64,000 bases of DNA from Roseicyclus persicicus (GTDB lineage Bacteria > Pseudomonadota > Alphaproteobacteria > Rhodobacterales > Rhodobacteraceae). The translations under genes and the position numbers were made by a program. Numbering within the stretch: the stretch's first letter is position 1; the number at the start of each line of letters is the position of its first letter. Location: assembly GCF_012395815.1 (NCBI RefSeq), contig NZ_JAAZQQ010000001.1, positions 372,001 to 436,000 of the forward strand. The letters are read 5' to 3'. A model generated the notes under the pieces. The model worked only from the letters and a program-made list of their open reading frames with translations, was not told the DNA's origin and ran no database searches. Of the stretch, positions 15,742-23,835 are shown piece after piece.

Positions 15742-17264
15742 GCCTCGTCTCCTTCCAGCGTCAGGGCGGCCGCGGGGGCCGGCAGGTCGTCGATGCCGAG
15801 CGGGCGTTTCGGCCGCGACAGCGCGTAGCGGGTCACCCAGATCAGTTTTTCCTCGGCGCGGGTGATGGCGACATAGGCCAGCCGTTTCCACAGCGCCTGG
15901 CCCGCCTCGGTCCGGCCGGCGCGGGCGGCGGCGTAGAGGTCGGGGGCGAAGACCTGCACCTCGGGCCACTGGCTGCCTTGCGCCTTGTGGATCGTCACCG
16001 CCGCGCCGTGCAGGAAGGCCGCGCCCATGCGGGCGGCGTAGGGGATGAAGGGCTCCTCCTCGTCGGGCTTCTCGATCTTGACGATGGAGGCGGCGGAAAA
16101 GCGGGGGCTTTCGGCGCCGATCACGTGCAGGCGGGAAAAGCCGGGCTTGGATCCGGGGCCGAGGTAGATCACCGGCGCGCCCTTGATCAGGCCGCGCGCC
16201 TCGAGGTCGATCCGGCGCTTGCGGTGTTTCAGGGGCAGTTCGATGCCGTCGCAGATCAGGGGCTCACCGGGGATCAGTTGATCCTCGGGCGCGCCATGGG
16301 CGGCGCGGAAGGCGGTGATCAGGCGGATGCGGGTGGCGTTGCGCCAGACCAGCACGGGGCTGCGCGCCATCAGGTCGCTGTCGGCGCGCGGCGCGATCTC
16401 GACCCGCGGGTCGCGGCGGGCGGCGTCCTCGATCATGCGCTCGAAGCGCTCGAAGGACAGGTCGGGGTCGCCCAGCGCGTGGGCGAGGTCGAGGATGGGG
16501 TTGTCGGCGTCCTGCCGGTGGATGCGGGCGAGGTCGAGGCGGTTGCGGCCCTTGATCTTGTCGAACACCATCTGGCCCGACTGGTTCACCGGGGCCAGCT
16601 GCGCGGGGTCGCCGAACAGCAGGAGGAAGGGGAAGATCTCGGACAGGTCCTCGAACTGGCGGTCGTCGAGCATGGAGGACTCGTCGACGAGGCCGATGTC
16701 GAGCGGGTCCTCGCGCCGTTTCCACCCGGTGATGAAGTCCGAGCCGCGCAGGCCCGCGGAGGCCAGCGCCGCGGGCACGGATTTCGTGGCGTCGTAGACC
16801 TGCTTCGCGCGGTCCATGGCGGCGTCGGTCAGGGCCTCGATCACCGGGCGTTCGCCCTGGCCCGCCAGCCATTCGGCGACCTTTTCGAACTGCGGGTCGT
16901 AGACGGGGGTGTAGAGGATGCGGTGGATCGTGGTCGCGGGCACGCCGCGCTGGCGCAGGACGCTGGCGGCCTTGTTGGTCGGGGCGAGGACGGCGACGGT
17001 ACGGCGGTCCTTGCGGCGGCGGCCTTCCCAGTCGCCGGAGATGACGTCGACGCCGGCGCCCTGCAGGGCGCGGACGAGTTCCGCCAGCAGCAGTGTCTTG
17101 CCGGAACCCGCCTTGCCGACCACGGCCATGACTCTTCCCTGGCCTTCGGCGGCGGGGCTGAGGCTTTCGTCGTCGATGTCGACGCCGATCTCGCGCAGCG
17201 CCTCGGCGATGCGGTCGTGGGCCTGGGCCTGGTCGTCGGAAAAGGCAAGCGCGGGGGCGGTCAT
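15738..17264 (-). CDS. RecD-like ATP-dependent DNA helicase (UvrD/Rep C-terminal domain)
   Basis: A superfamily 1 helicase of 508 residues, shorter than RecD2 and with no partner recB/recC genes in view. Walker A is VVGKAGSGKTLLL (about 43-55); Walker B/motif II reads GLVDESSMLDD near 193; motif III GDPAQLAPV near 224; and the C-terminal motif VAITRAEEKLIWVT (about 470-483) is the UvrD-C signature. It likely unwinds DNA 5'-3' during repair or acts as an accessory AAA protein. ATG 17264 gives MTAPALAFSDDQAQAHDRIA; it lies downstream of the three palindromes that separate it from lldD. Confidence 0.9.
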   Translation of the reverse strand: MTAPALAFSDDQAQAHDRIAEALREIGVDIDDESLSPAAEGQGRVMAVVGKAGSGKTLLLAELVRALQGAGVDVISGDWEGRRRKDRRTVAVLAPTNKAASVLRQRGVPATTIHRILYTPVYDPQFEKVAEWLAGQGERPVIEALTDAAMDRAKQVYDATKSVPAALASAGLRGSDFITGWKRREDPLDIGLVDESSMLDDRQFEDLSEIFPFLLLFGDPAQLAPVNQSGQMVFDKIKGRNRLDLARIHRQDADNPILDLAHALGDPDLSFERFERMIEDAARRDPRVEIAPRADSDLMARSPVLVWRNATRIRLITAFRAAHGAPEDQLIPGEPLICDGIELPLKHRKRRIDLEARGLIKGAPVIYLGPGSKPGFSRLHVIGAESPRFSAASIVKIEKPDEEEPFIPYAARMGAAFLHGAAVTIHKAQGSQWPEVQVFAPDLYAAARAGRTEAGQALWKRLAYVAITRAEEKLIWVTRYALSRPKRPLGIDDLPAPAAALTLEGDEA

Positions 17265-17302
17265 GGCGCGCACCCTAGCCCGGCGGCCGGGCGAGGGCGA
17301 GG

Positions 17303-17369
17303 CGTTTTCCTGCAGGAAAACGGGGTGGCAAAACTGCAGTTTTGCCGGTCGGAAAACTGCAGTTTTCCG
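17303..17369. repeat. Three tandem perfect 20-bp palindromes with PstI-type cores
   Basis: Three uninterrupted perfect palindromes follow one another: CGTTTTCCTGCAGGAAAACG (17303-17322), GGCAAAACTGCAGTTTTGCC (17327-17346) and CGGAAAACTGCAGTTTTCCG (17350-17369), spaced by four and three bases. All centre on CTGCAG with A/T-rich arms, in sharp contrast to the flanking 70% G+C. They fill the gap between the lldD stop and the helicase start. Confidence 0.9.
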
Positions 17370-17374
17370 CCCCG

Positions 17375-18538
17375 TCAGGTCCAGCGCGTCGTGAAATCCG
17401 CGGGCAGGAGCAGGTTGTGCCGCCCGAGGTTCGCCACATCCCGCTCGCCGCAGAGCGCCATGGTGGTGTCGAGCTCCTTGTGGATCACCTGCAGGGCGCG
17501 GGTCACGCCGGCCTCGCCCATCGCGCCGAGGCCGTAGACGAAGGCCCGCCCGATCATCGTGCCCCGCGCGCCCAAGGCCAGCGCCTTGAGCACGTCCTGC
17601 CCCGAGCGGATGCCGCTGTCGAGATGCACCTCGATCTTGTCGCCGACCGCGTCCATGATCCGCGGCAGCATGCGGATGGAGGACAGAGCGCCGTCCAGCT
17701 GCCGGCCGCCGTGGTTCGACACCACGATGGCGTCGGCGCCCACGTCGAGCGCCTTCTTCGCGTCCTCCTCGTCGAGGATCCCTTTGAGGATGACGGGTCC
17801 GTCCCACCAGCTGCGGAACTGCTTGATGCGCTCCCAGTCCAGCGACGGGTCGAAGGCCTCCGCCGTCCAGCTCGACAGCGAAGACGGGTCGGTCACGCCC
17901 TTGGCATGGCCCACGATGTTGCCGAAGAACCGCCGCTTGGTCTGCAGCATCTCCAGCCCCCACGGCACCTTGGTGGCGAGGTTCAGCATGGAGGCCAGCG
18001 TGAACTTGGGCGGGGCCGAGAGGCCGTTCTTCAGGTCCTTGTGGCGCTGGCCCATGATCTGCAGGTCGACGGTGATGACCAGCGCCGAGCATTTCGCGTC
18101 CTTCGCCCGGGCAAACAGGCGCTTCATGAACTCGTCGTCCTTGAGCGTGTAGACCTGGAACCAGAACGGCGCCTTGGTGTGGCTTGCCACGTCCTCGATG
18201 GAACAGATCGACATGGTGGACAGGGTGAAGGGCACGCCGAACTTCTCGGCCGCCCGCGCCGCCTTGATCTCGCCGTCGGCGGCCTGCATCCCGCACAGGC
18301 CCACGGGGGCCAGCGCCACGGGCATCGCCACCTCCTGGCCCACCATGGTCGTTTTCGTCGACCGCCCGGCCATGTCCACCGCGATGCGCTGGCGCAGGCG
18401 GATGTCGTCGAAGTCCGAGGAATTCTCGCGGAAGGTCTGTTCCGTCCAGCTGCCGGTTTCCGCATAGTCGTAGAACATCTTGGGGACGCGGCGCTTGTAG
18501 AGGCGCTTGAGGTCCTCGATCTCGGTGATCACGGGCAT
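17375..18538 (-). CDS. lldD: FMN-dependent alpha-hydroxy acid dehydrogenase (L-lactate dehydrogenase LldD type)
   Basis: A 387-residue (S)-2-hydroxy-acid oxidising enzyme that passes electrons to the respiratory chain in LldD-type members. The FMN-phosphate and catalytic features are ALAPVGLCGMQ near 80, VITVDLQIMGQR near 157-168, the base histidine in VVSNHGGRQLDGA (about 273) and the DSGIRSG loop near 309. ATG 18538 opens MPVITEIEDLKRLYKRR, the normal family start, with GGGAG nine bases upstream. It diverges from the aminotransferase gene across 145 bp. Mandelate or glycolate could replace lactate as substrate. Confidence 0.92.
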   Translation of the reverse strand: MPVITEIEDLKRLYKRRVPKMFYDYAETGSWTEQTFRENSSDFDDIRLRQRIAVDMAGRSTKTTMVGQEVAMPVALAPVGLCGMQAADGEIKAARAAEKFGVPFTLSTMSICSIEDVASHTKAPFWFQVYTLKDDEFMKRLFARAKDAKCSALVITVDLQIMGQRHKDLKNGLSAPPKFTLASMLNLATKVPWGLEMLQTKRRFFGNIVGHAKGVTDPSSLSSWTAEAFDPSLDWERIKQFRSWWDGPVILKGILDEEDAKKALDVGADAIVVSNHGGRQLDGALSSIRMLPRIMDAVGDKIEVHLDSGIRSGQDVLKALALGARGTMIGRAFVYGLGAMGEAGVTRALQVIHKELDTTMALCGERDVANLGRHNLLLPADFTTRWT

Positions 18539-18683
18539 GGTGCGGGCTCCCTTCCCCAAGGCTCGCCGGAATTGGTCAGGTTTTCCTACCAATGTGCGCC
18601 GCCCCCTCGCAATGCGTCAGATGCACCCGCCGGCCCCCGCTGGCCCCTTGCCTGCGGGCGGATTTCGCCCCATCACCTGCGCC

Positions 18684-19796
18684 ATGACCACGCCCCGCTA
18701 CACCGCCCTCGTCCAGACCCTGCCCGCCACGGTGCCCTTCGTCGGCCCCGAGACGCAGGAGCGCGCCCGCGGCGCCGCCTTCACCGCGCGGCTGGGGGCG
18801 AACGAAAGCGTGTTCGGCCCGTCGCCCCGCGCCGTCGCCGCGATGGCGCAGGCCGCGGCCGAGGCGTGGATGTACGGCGACCCCGAGGTGTGGGAGCTGC
18901 GCCAGGCGCTGGCCGCCCATCACGGGGTGACGGCCGGCAACGTGGTGGTGGGCGAGGGGATCGACGGGCTGCTGGGCTACCTCGTGCGCCTCCTGATCGC
19001 GCCGGGCGATGCGGTGGTCACGTCGGATGGGGCCTATCCGACCTTCAACTACCACGTCGCGGGCTTCGGCGGTGCGCTGCACAAGGTGCCCTATGCCGGC
19101 GACCGCGAGGATCCCGAGGCGCTGATCGACCGCGCCCGCGCCGTCGACGCCCGGCTCATCTACTTCGCCAACCCCGACAACCCGATGGGCAGCTGGCACG
19201 ACGCGGCCACCGTGCAGGCGATGATCGACGCGCTGCCCGAGGGCTGTGTGCTGGCGCTGGACGAGGCCTATGCCGACACCGCGCCCGACGGCGCCATTCC
19301 GGCGCTGGACGTCACGCACCCGCGCGTGATCCGGTTCCGCACCTTTTCCAAGGCTTACGGGCTGGCGGGGCTGCGCGTGGGCTATGCGCTGGCCGCGCCC
19401 GAGTTCGTCACCAGCTTCAACAAGATCCGCAACCACTTCGGCCTTGGACGCATCGCGCAGGCGGGCGCCATGGCCGCGCTGGCCGACCAGGACCACCTGC
19501 GCGCGACCGTGGCCCGCATCGCCGAGGCGCGCGCCCGCATCGGGCAGATCGCCACCGAGAACGGCCTGACGCCCCTGCCGTCGGCCACGAACTTCGTGAC
19601 CATCGACTGCGGCCGCGACGGCACCTTCGCCCGCGCCGTGCTGGCCAGCCTCGTGCGGCAGGGCATCTTCGTGCGGATGCCCTTCACCCCGCCGCAGGAC
19701 CGCTGCATCCGGGTGTCGGCCGGCACGCCCGCCGACCTCGACGCCTTCGCCGCCGCCCTGCCGCGCGCGCTGGAGGAGGCCGTCACGGCGTCGTGA
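18684..19796 (+). CDS. Histidinol-phosphate aminotransferase-like class I/II aminotransferase
   Basis: A 370-residue fold type I PLP enzyme. The PLP-lysine is in the segment FRTFSKAYGLAGLRVGYA (about residue 222), the pyridine-ring aspartate region is LALDEAYADT (about 190-199), and YFANPDNPMGSW carries the conserved asparagine. It resembles HisC paralogues more than true HisC, and no his genes are adjacent, so a general aromatic or other transaminase role is equally likely. ATG 18684 begins MTTPRYTALVQTLPATVPF, the usual start of this family. Confidence 0.88.
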   Translation: MTTPRYTALVQTLPATVPFVGPETQERARGAAFTARLGANESVFGPSPRAVAAMAQAAAEAWMYGDPEVWELRQALAAHHGVTAGNVVVGEGIDGLLGYLVRLLIAPGDAVVTSDGAYPTFNYHVAGFGGALHKVPYAGDREDPEALIDRARAVDARLIYFANPDNPMGSWHDAATVQAMIDALPEGCVLALDEAYADTAPDGAIPALDVTHPRVIRFRTFSKAYGLAGLRVGYALAAPEFVTSFNKIRNHFGLGRIAQAGAMAALADQDHLRATVARIAEARARIGQIATENGLTPLPSATNFVTIDCGRDGTFARAVLASLVRQGIFVRMPFTPPQDRCIRVSAGTPADLDAFAAALPRALEEAVTAS

Positions 19797-19857
19797 CTTG
19801 CATTCCCGTAGCTGGAAGGCTGCAGCGATCCGCCATTGACCCAAACGGAGCCCCCCG

Positions 19858-20229
19858 ATGCGCCGCCTGTTGCCTGCCGCCGTCCTGACCGCCGCGATCT
19901 TCCTCGGCCATGCCCTGCCCGGGCCGGCCCAGACCGACCATTCCGCCCACGGCGCCCATGGGGCGGCCGCCGCCGGCCCCGCCGAGGCCGCCTTTCGCGC
20001 CGTGAACGACGCGATGCACCTGTCGATGGCGATCGACTACACCGGCGACGCCGACGCCGATTTCATCCGCGGGATGATCCCCCACCACGAGGGCGCGGTG
20101 GCGATGGCGCGGGTGGTGCTGGAGCACGGCGACGACCCCGAGGTGCGGGCGCTGGCCGAGGCGATCATCGCCGCGCAGGAGGCCGAGATCGCCTGGATGC
20201 GCGACTGGCTGGCGCGGAACGGATACTGA
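19858..20229 (+). CDS. DUF305 periplasmic protein
   Basis: A protein of 123 residues with a Sec signal peptide ([25 protein letters not shown]), a His-rich linker ([11 protein letters not shown]) and a DUF305 four-helix domain carrying the hallmark [19 protein letters not shown] (about 64-82). Family members such as CopM bind copper or silver in the periplasm through the HH and Met/His residues; a copper role here is inferred from these features only. No copper regulator or pump is nearby. A short 61-bp gap separates it from the aminotransferase gene. Confidence 0.9.
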   Translation: MRRLLPAAVLTAAIFLGHALPGPAQTDHSAHGAHGAAAAGPAEAAFRAVNDAMHLSMAIDYTGDADADFIRGMIPHHEGAVAMARVVLEHGDDPEVRALAEAIIAAQEAEIAWMRDWLARNGY

Positions 20230-20299
20230 GGCGCGGCCCTTCCCCTGCGACAAAATGGCGCTAGCTGGTCCGGCGACAGCAACACTGCCGGGCCGCGCC

Positions 20300-20512
20300 A
20301 TGACAGCCTTCCGTTTCCTCTACATCCTGGCGCTGGCCCTGACGGTCTTTGCCCTGTTCGTGCTCTGGGTCTGGACCGGCCCGGTGGGCGTCATGGCCGC
20401 GGCGATGCTGACCCACGGGCTGCTGCGGCTGTGCGAGCGGCAGGGCGACGCGCAGGCCGCCGAGGCGCGGAAGGCGCGCGAGGACGACCTCGCCCGCGCC
20501 TTCCGCCGATAG
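20300..20512 (+). CDS. Small two-helix membrane protein, unrecognised
   Basis: A 70-residue ORF. Residues about 5-45 form two closely packed hydrophobic helices (YILALALTVFALFVLWVW and GVMAAAMLTHGLLRL) followed by a charged cytoplasmic tail rich in Ala, Glu and Arg. ATG 20300 excludes a non-hydrophobic upstream extension from 20255. The amphipathic order and clean end five bases before the convergent aminotransferase stop support a real gene, but no family is recognised. Confidence 0.6.
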   Translation: MTAFRFLYILALALTVFALFVLWVWTGPVGVMAAAMLTHGLLRLCERQGDAQAAEARKAREDDLARAFRR

Positions 20513-20517
20513 CGGCG

Positions 20518-21717
20518 TCAGCCCTCGGCGATCACGTTCACCGCGGCTTCCAGGCCGGTGGGCCCGTGCGGGATCTGCAGCGCGGCCATGCCGGCCTGCA
20601 GCGAGGCCAGAACGCCCAGCACCATGTGCGCGTTGACGTGGCCCATGTGGCCGATGCGCAGGAAATCCTCCTTGCGCCCGTTCGGGCCCGCGATCTCGCC
20701 CAGCGGGATGCCCAGCGTGACGCCGGCGTTTGCCGTCATCCAGTCGCGCAGGCGCTGGCCGTTGCCGTTGCCGAAGTTCACCGTGGTCACCGCGTGGCTG
20801 CGCTTGGCGCGGTCGGCGATGTTGGGCCGCACCGGGCCCGCCTGCCCCCAGACCTCCAGCGCGGCCCAGACCGCGCGGGCGAGGACGGCGTGGCGGTGCC
20901 AGACGGCCTCCAGCCCTTCCTCCTTCAGGATCATGTCGAGCGCGGTGCGCAGGCCATAGAGGTGGTGGGTCGGCGCGGTGCCGTTGAAGTAGCGGTAGTA
21001 TTCCTCGGGGTTCGCCCGAGGCCGCCAGTCCCAGTAGGAGGTCACGAGGTTCGCGGTCTCGCGCGCCCGGTCGGCCTTGTCGTTGAAGAAGACGAAGCCC
21101 ATGCCGGGGGGCGTCATCAGGCCCTTCTGGCTGCCCGTGACCATCACGTCGACGCCCCAGTCGTCCATGTGGAACTCGTCGCAGGCGAGGCAGGCGATGT
21201 TGTCCGAGAACAGGAGCGCGGGGTGCCCCGCGGCGTCCAGCGTGGCGCGCAGGGCCGCGATGTCGTTCTTGACGCTGGTCGAGGTGTCGACCTGCACCGC
21301 CATCACCGCCTTGATCCGGTGGTCGGTGTCGGCGGCCAGCGCCTCGGCGACGCGGGCCATGTCGATGTCGCTGCGCTGGCCGAAGTCGATGATCTGGCAA
21401 TCCACGCCCATCGCCGCCGCCATCTCGCCCCAGCCGAGGCAGAAGCGCCCGGTGCCGAGGATCAGGATGCGGTCGCCGCGGCTGAGCGTGTTGGCCAGCG
21501 CCGCCTCCCACACGCCGTGGCCGTTGGCGATGTACATGGCGACATGGTGCCGGGTGCGGGCGATGGCCTTGAGGTCGGGCACGAGGCTTGCCGTCAGGTC
21601 GACCAGCTCGCCGGTGTAGATGTTCGGCGCGGGGCGGTGCATCGCCTGCAGCACGCGGTCGGGCATGACCGAGGGGCCGGGGATGGCAAGGTAATGGCGG
21701 CCGTTGGCAAGGCTCAT
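20518..21717 (-). CDS. Alanine-glyoxylate/serine-glyoxylate aminotransferase family protein
   Basis: A class V PLP aminotransferase of 399 residues. The family start is HYLAIPGPSVMPDRVLQAM (8-26) and the PLP-lysine lies in VTGSQKGLMTPPG (about residue 198), preceded by the cofactor-binding region VQVDTSTSVKND. Such enzymes transfer amino groups from alanine or serine to glyoxylate, fitting one-carbon and C2 metabolism, with which the sarcosine oxidase genes elsewhere in the window are compatible. 2-Aminoethylphosphonate or ureidoglycine specificity cannot be excluded. It diverges from the ygfZ gene. Confidence 0.88.
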   Translation of the reverse strand: MSLANGRHYLAIPGPSVMPDRVLQAMHRPAPNIYTGELVDLTASLVPDLKAIARTRHHVAMYIANGHGVWEAALANTLSRGDRILILGTGRFCLGWGEMAAAMGVDCQIIDFGQRSDIDMARVAEALAADTDHRIKAVMAVQVDTSTSVKNDIAALRATLDAAGHPALLFSDNIACLACDEFHMDDWGVDVMVTGSQKGLMTPPGMGFVFFNDKADRARETANLVTSYWDWRPRANPEEYYRYFNGTAPTHHLYGLRTALDMILKEEGLEAVWHRHAVLARAVWAALEVWGQAGPVRPNIADRAKRSHAVTTVNFGNGNGQRLRDWMTANAGVTLGIPLGEIAGPNGRKEDFLRIGHMGHVNAHMVLGVLASLQAGMAALQIPHGPTGLEAAVNVIAEG

Positions 21718-21846
21718 GTCAGGGGTTCCTCCGTCACGGACGGCCGAGAGGTAAAGCGGGGGCGGGGCCGGGTCAATCGGCCGGGGCGGCTTGGCCTCGG
21801 GCGCGGCGATGATTAGCTGTGGGATGCGAATTCAGCGGAGGTGATG

Positions 21847-22602
21847 ATGGTTGGGGAACGGGCGAGCGATCGGGCGGTGCTGCGGATCGGCGGGGCCGAC
21901 CGGGTGAAGTTCCTGCACGGCCTTGTCACCCGCGACGTGGGCGCGCCGGGCACGGGTCTGGTCTATTCCGCGCTGCTGACACCGCAGGGGAAATACCTGT
22001 TCGACTTCTTCCTGCTGAACCGGGGCGAGGACATCCTCGTGGACGTGAAGGCCGATGTCGCGGCGCGGCTGGCGCAGCGGCTGGCGATGTACCGGCTGCG
22101 CGCCGACGTGACGATCGAGGACAGCGGGCTGTCGGTGGTCCGGGGTCTGGGGGAGGCGCCCGAGGGGGCCTTTGCCGACCCGCGCGACCCGTCGCTCGGC
22201 TGGCGCGGCTACGGGATGGAGGGGGGCGATCCGGTCATCGAGTGGGACGCGATCCGGGTGGCAGCCTGCGTGCCGGAGACGGGGATCGAGCTGGTGCAGG
22301 ACGACAGCTACATCCTCGAGGCCGGGTTCGACCGGCTGGCCGGCGTCGACCATCGCAAGGGCTGCTACGTCGGGCAGGAGGTGACGGCGCGGATGAAGCA
22401 CAAGACCGAGCTCAGGAAGGGGCTGGTGACGGTGGGTGTGGAGGGCGCGGCGCCCGTGGGCACGCCGATCCTGGCCGGGGACCGCGAGGTGGGGGTGCTG
22501 TATACACAGGCAGGCGGGCGGGGGATCGCCTACCTGCGGTTCGACCGCGCGGGCGGCGAGATGCGGGCCGGGGATGCGAAAGTGACGTGGGAACCCGCGT
22601 GA
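21847..22602 (+). CDS. ygfZ: YgfZ/CAF17-type folate-binding Fe-S assembly protein
   Basis: This GcvT-like protein, 251 residues, helps build or repair certain 4Fe-4S enzymes in a tetrahydrofolate-dependent way. The diagnostic KGCYVGQE motif lies at about 171-178 with the essential cysteine, and the N-terminal DRVKFLHGLVTRDV segment is typical. ATG 21847 is chosen because GGAGG (21837-21841) is five bases upstream; ATG 21844 would leave two bases. It diverges from the AGXT-like gene. MiaB and other radical-SAM enzymes are the usual clients. Confidence 0.93.
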   Translation: MVGERASDRAVLRIGGADRVKFLHGLVTRDVGAPGTGLVYSALLTPQGKYLFDFFLLNRGEDILVDVKADVAARLAQRLAMYRLRADVTIEDSGLSVVRGLGEAPEGAFADPRDPSLGWRGYGMEGGDPVIEWDAIRVAACVPETGIELVQDDSYILEAGFDRLAGVDHRKGCYVGQEVTARMKHKTELRKGLVTVGVEGAAPVGTPILAGDREVGVLYTQAGGRGIAYLRFDRAGGEMRAGDAKVTWEPA

Positions 22603-22783
22603 GGGTGTGCCTAAGTCTTTAGATTAGTTTGATTTCCCTCCTTTCTTCCTTCATAGGTCTGGTTAAGTATTGTCGCTGGGTGCGAATGTCCGGGAAGCAT
22701 GTAATCCGTCGAAACTTGGATGCTGTCGGCATCACCCACTGGCACGTCCGTCAAGTCCAAACCTCAATGGAGAAAATCCCCCG

Positions 22784-23134
22784 ATGATGCGGTTGATTCC
22801 TCTCTTCGTGTTTTTCGCTCTTGCAGGCTGCGCCACAGACGTGATGCGCGGCTTCGTCGGCCAGGACGTTACCGCGGTTATGGTTCGCTATGGTCCGCCA
22901 GTTGCACAGTTCGATCTCCCAGATGGACGGACGGCCTTCCAGTGGGCCACCTCAACCCCGATTATCGCGCCGATGACCACGACTGTGACCGGTTACGGTA
23001 ATTTCGCGACAGCACAGACAACCGGGGGTTATCTGGGCCAGCAGAACTGTGTTTACACTCTTTATGCTGCCCCTAACCAATCCGGTTCATTCACCATCAC
23101 CGGCTTTGAGCAACCAACATTTGATTGCATGTAG
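22784..23134 (+). CDS. Small putative lipoprotein in a low-GC patch
   Basis: A 116-residue protein starting MMRLIPLFVFFALAGCATD; the lipobox ALAGC predicts acylation at C16 and an envelope location. The body contains a MVRYGPPVAQFDLPDGRTAF segment like that of small bacterial lipoproteins of unknown function, and ends with two cysteines (NCVYT and FDCM) that may pair. Codon use differs clearly from the neighbours: many codons end in A or T (GTT, GCA, CCA, GAT, GGA), and the flanking 180 bp upstream are T-rich. It therefore looks horizontally acquired. ATG 22784 and 22787 are both possible; GGAG lies upstream at 22769. Confidence 0.8.
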   Translation: MMRLIPLFVFFALAGCATDVMRGFVGQDVTAVMVRYGPPVAQFDLPDGRTAFQWATSTPIIAPMTTTVTGYGNFATAQTTGGYLGQQNCVYTLYAAPNQSGSFTITGFEQPTFDCM

Positions 23135-23149
23135 TGGTTTCTAGGTCCC

Positions 23150-23605
23150 TCAGATCAGAAGCCCCGCAGCCCCTTCGTGGCGCAGCAGCCAGACCTTCGC
23201 CTCCACGCCGCCGGGGGCGCTGAACCCGCCGAGGCCGGTGGCCGACAGCACCCGGTGACAGGGGATCAGGATCGGCAGCGGGTTCGCCCCGCAGGCCTGC
23301 CCGATGGCCTGCGCCGGGGCGCCGAGGGCCTTCGACAGATCGCCGTAGGTGCGCGTCTCTCCCAACGGGATGGCGCCCAACGCGTCCAGCACCTGCCCCT
23401 GCAACCCGCCCCGCCCATGCGCCAGCGGCAAGTCGAAGCCCTGCCGCGTGTCGGCGAAATAGGCGGCCAGCTGCGCCAGCGCCTCGACCAGCAGCGGGTC
23501 CGCCGGCGCGCGGTCCGCCTCGCCCCAGCCGCTTGCCACCACCGCGCCGTCCCGCGCCTCGACCCAGACCGGGCCGAGCGCCGTGTCCAGCGCCGCCCGG
23601 CTCAC
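23150..23605 (-). CDS. ogt: Methylated-DNA--protein-cysteine methyltransferase (MGMT/Ogt)
   Basis: A suicide DNA-repair protein of 151 residues that takes the methyl group from O6-methylguanine. The active-site PCHRVLSATGLGGF segment (cysteine near 117) is complete and the DNA-binding helix region GETRTYGDLSKALG precedes it. The start is GTG at 23605, overlapping the DUF3253 stop as GTGA. The N-terminal domain is short and lacks an Ada-type methyl-acceptor region. Third gene of the GST-DUF3253-ogt operon. Confidence 0.94.
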   Translation of the reverse strand: MSRAALDTALGPVWVEARDGAVVASGWGEADRAPADPLLVEALAQLAAYFADTRQGFDLPLAHGRGGLQGQVLDALGAIPLGETRTYGDLSKALGAPAQAIGQACGANPLPILIPCHRVLSATGLGGFSAPGGVEAKVWLLRHEGAAGLLI

Positions 23606-23835
23606 GGGGTCAGCCCCAGCCGGATCGGGCCGCGCGCCGTCACCGGGTCCACGGCCGCGCCCTTCTGCGTCGCCACCAGCGGCAGCCCCGCCGCCACGCG
23701 CCGCACCTCGGGCATCAGGGGCCGCCAGTCCGCGGACAGGGCGCGGGCGGCCTCCGAGGGGCAGAAGCTCCGCCCAACCCCCCGGCGATGGGCGAGGTCC
23801 ATCAGCGCATCCGCGATGGCCTCGTCCGGGATCAC
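23602..23835 (-). CDS. DUF3253 domain protein
   Basis: A 77-residue winged-helix-like small protein: IADALMDLAHRRG, SFCPSEAARAL, WRPLMPEVRRVA and DPVTARGPIRLGL match DUF3253. The function of the family is unknown. The start is taken as GTG 23835, which overlaps the TGA of the GST gene (GTGA), instead of ATG 23898, which would place 21 extra residues inside the GST gene. Both ends are coupled: its own stop overlaps the GTG of ogt. This position between a GST and an alkyl-repair gene suggests an electrophile or alkylation-stress operon. Confidence 0.85.
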   Translation of the reverse strand: MIPDEAIADALMDLAHRRGVGRSFCPSEAARALSADWRPLMPEVRRVAAGLPLVATQKGAAVDPVTARGPIRLGLTP

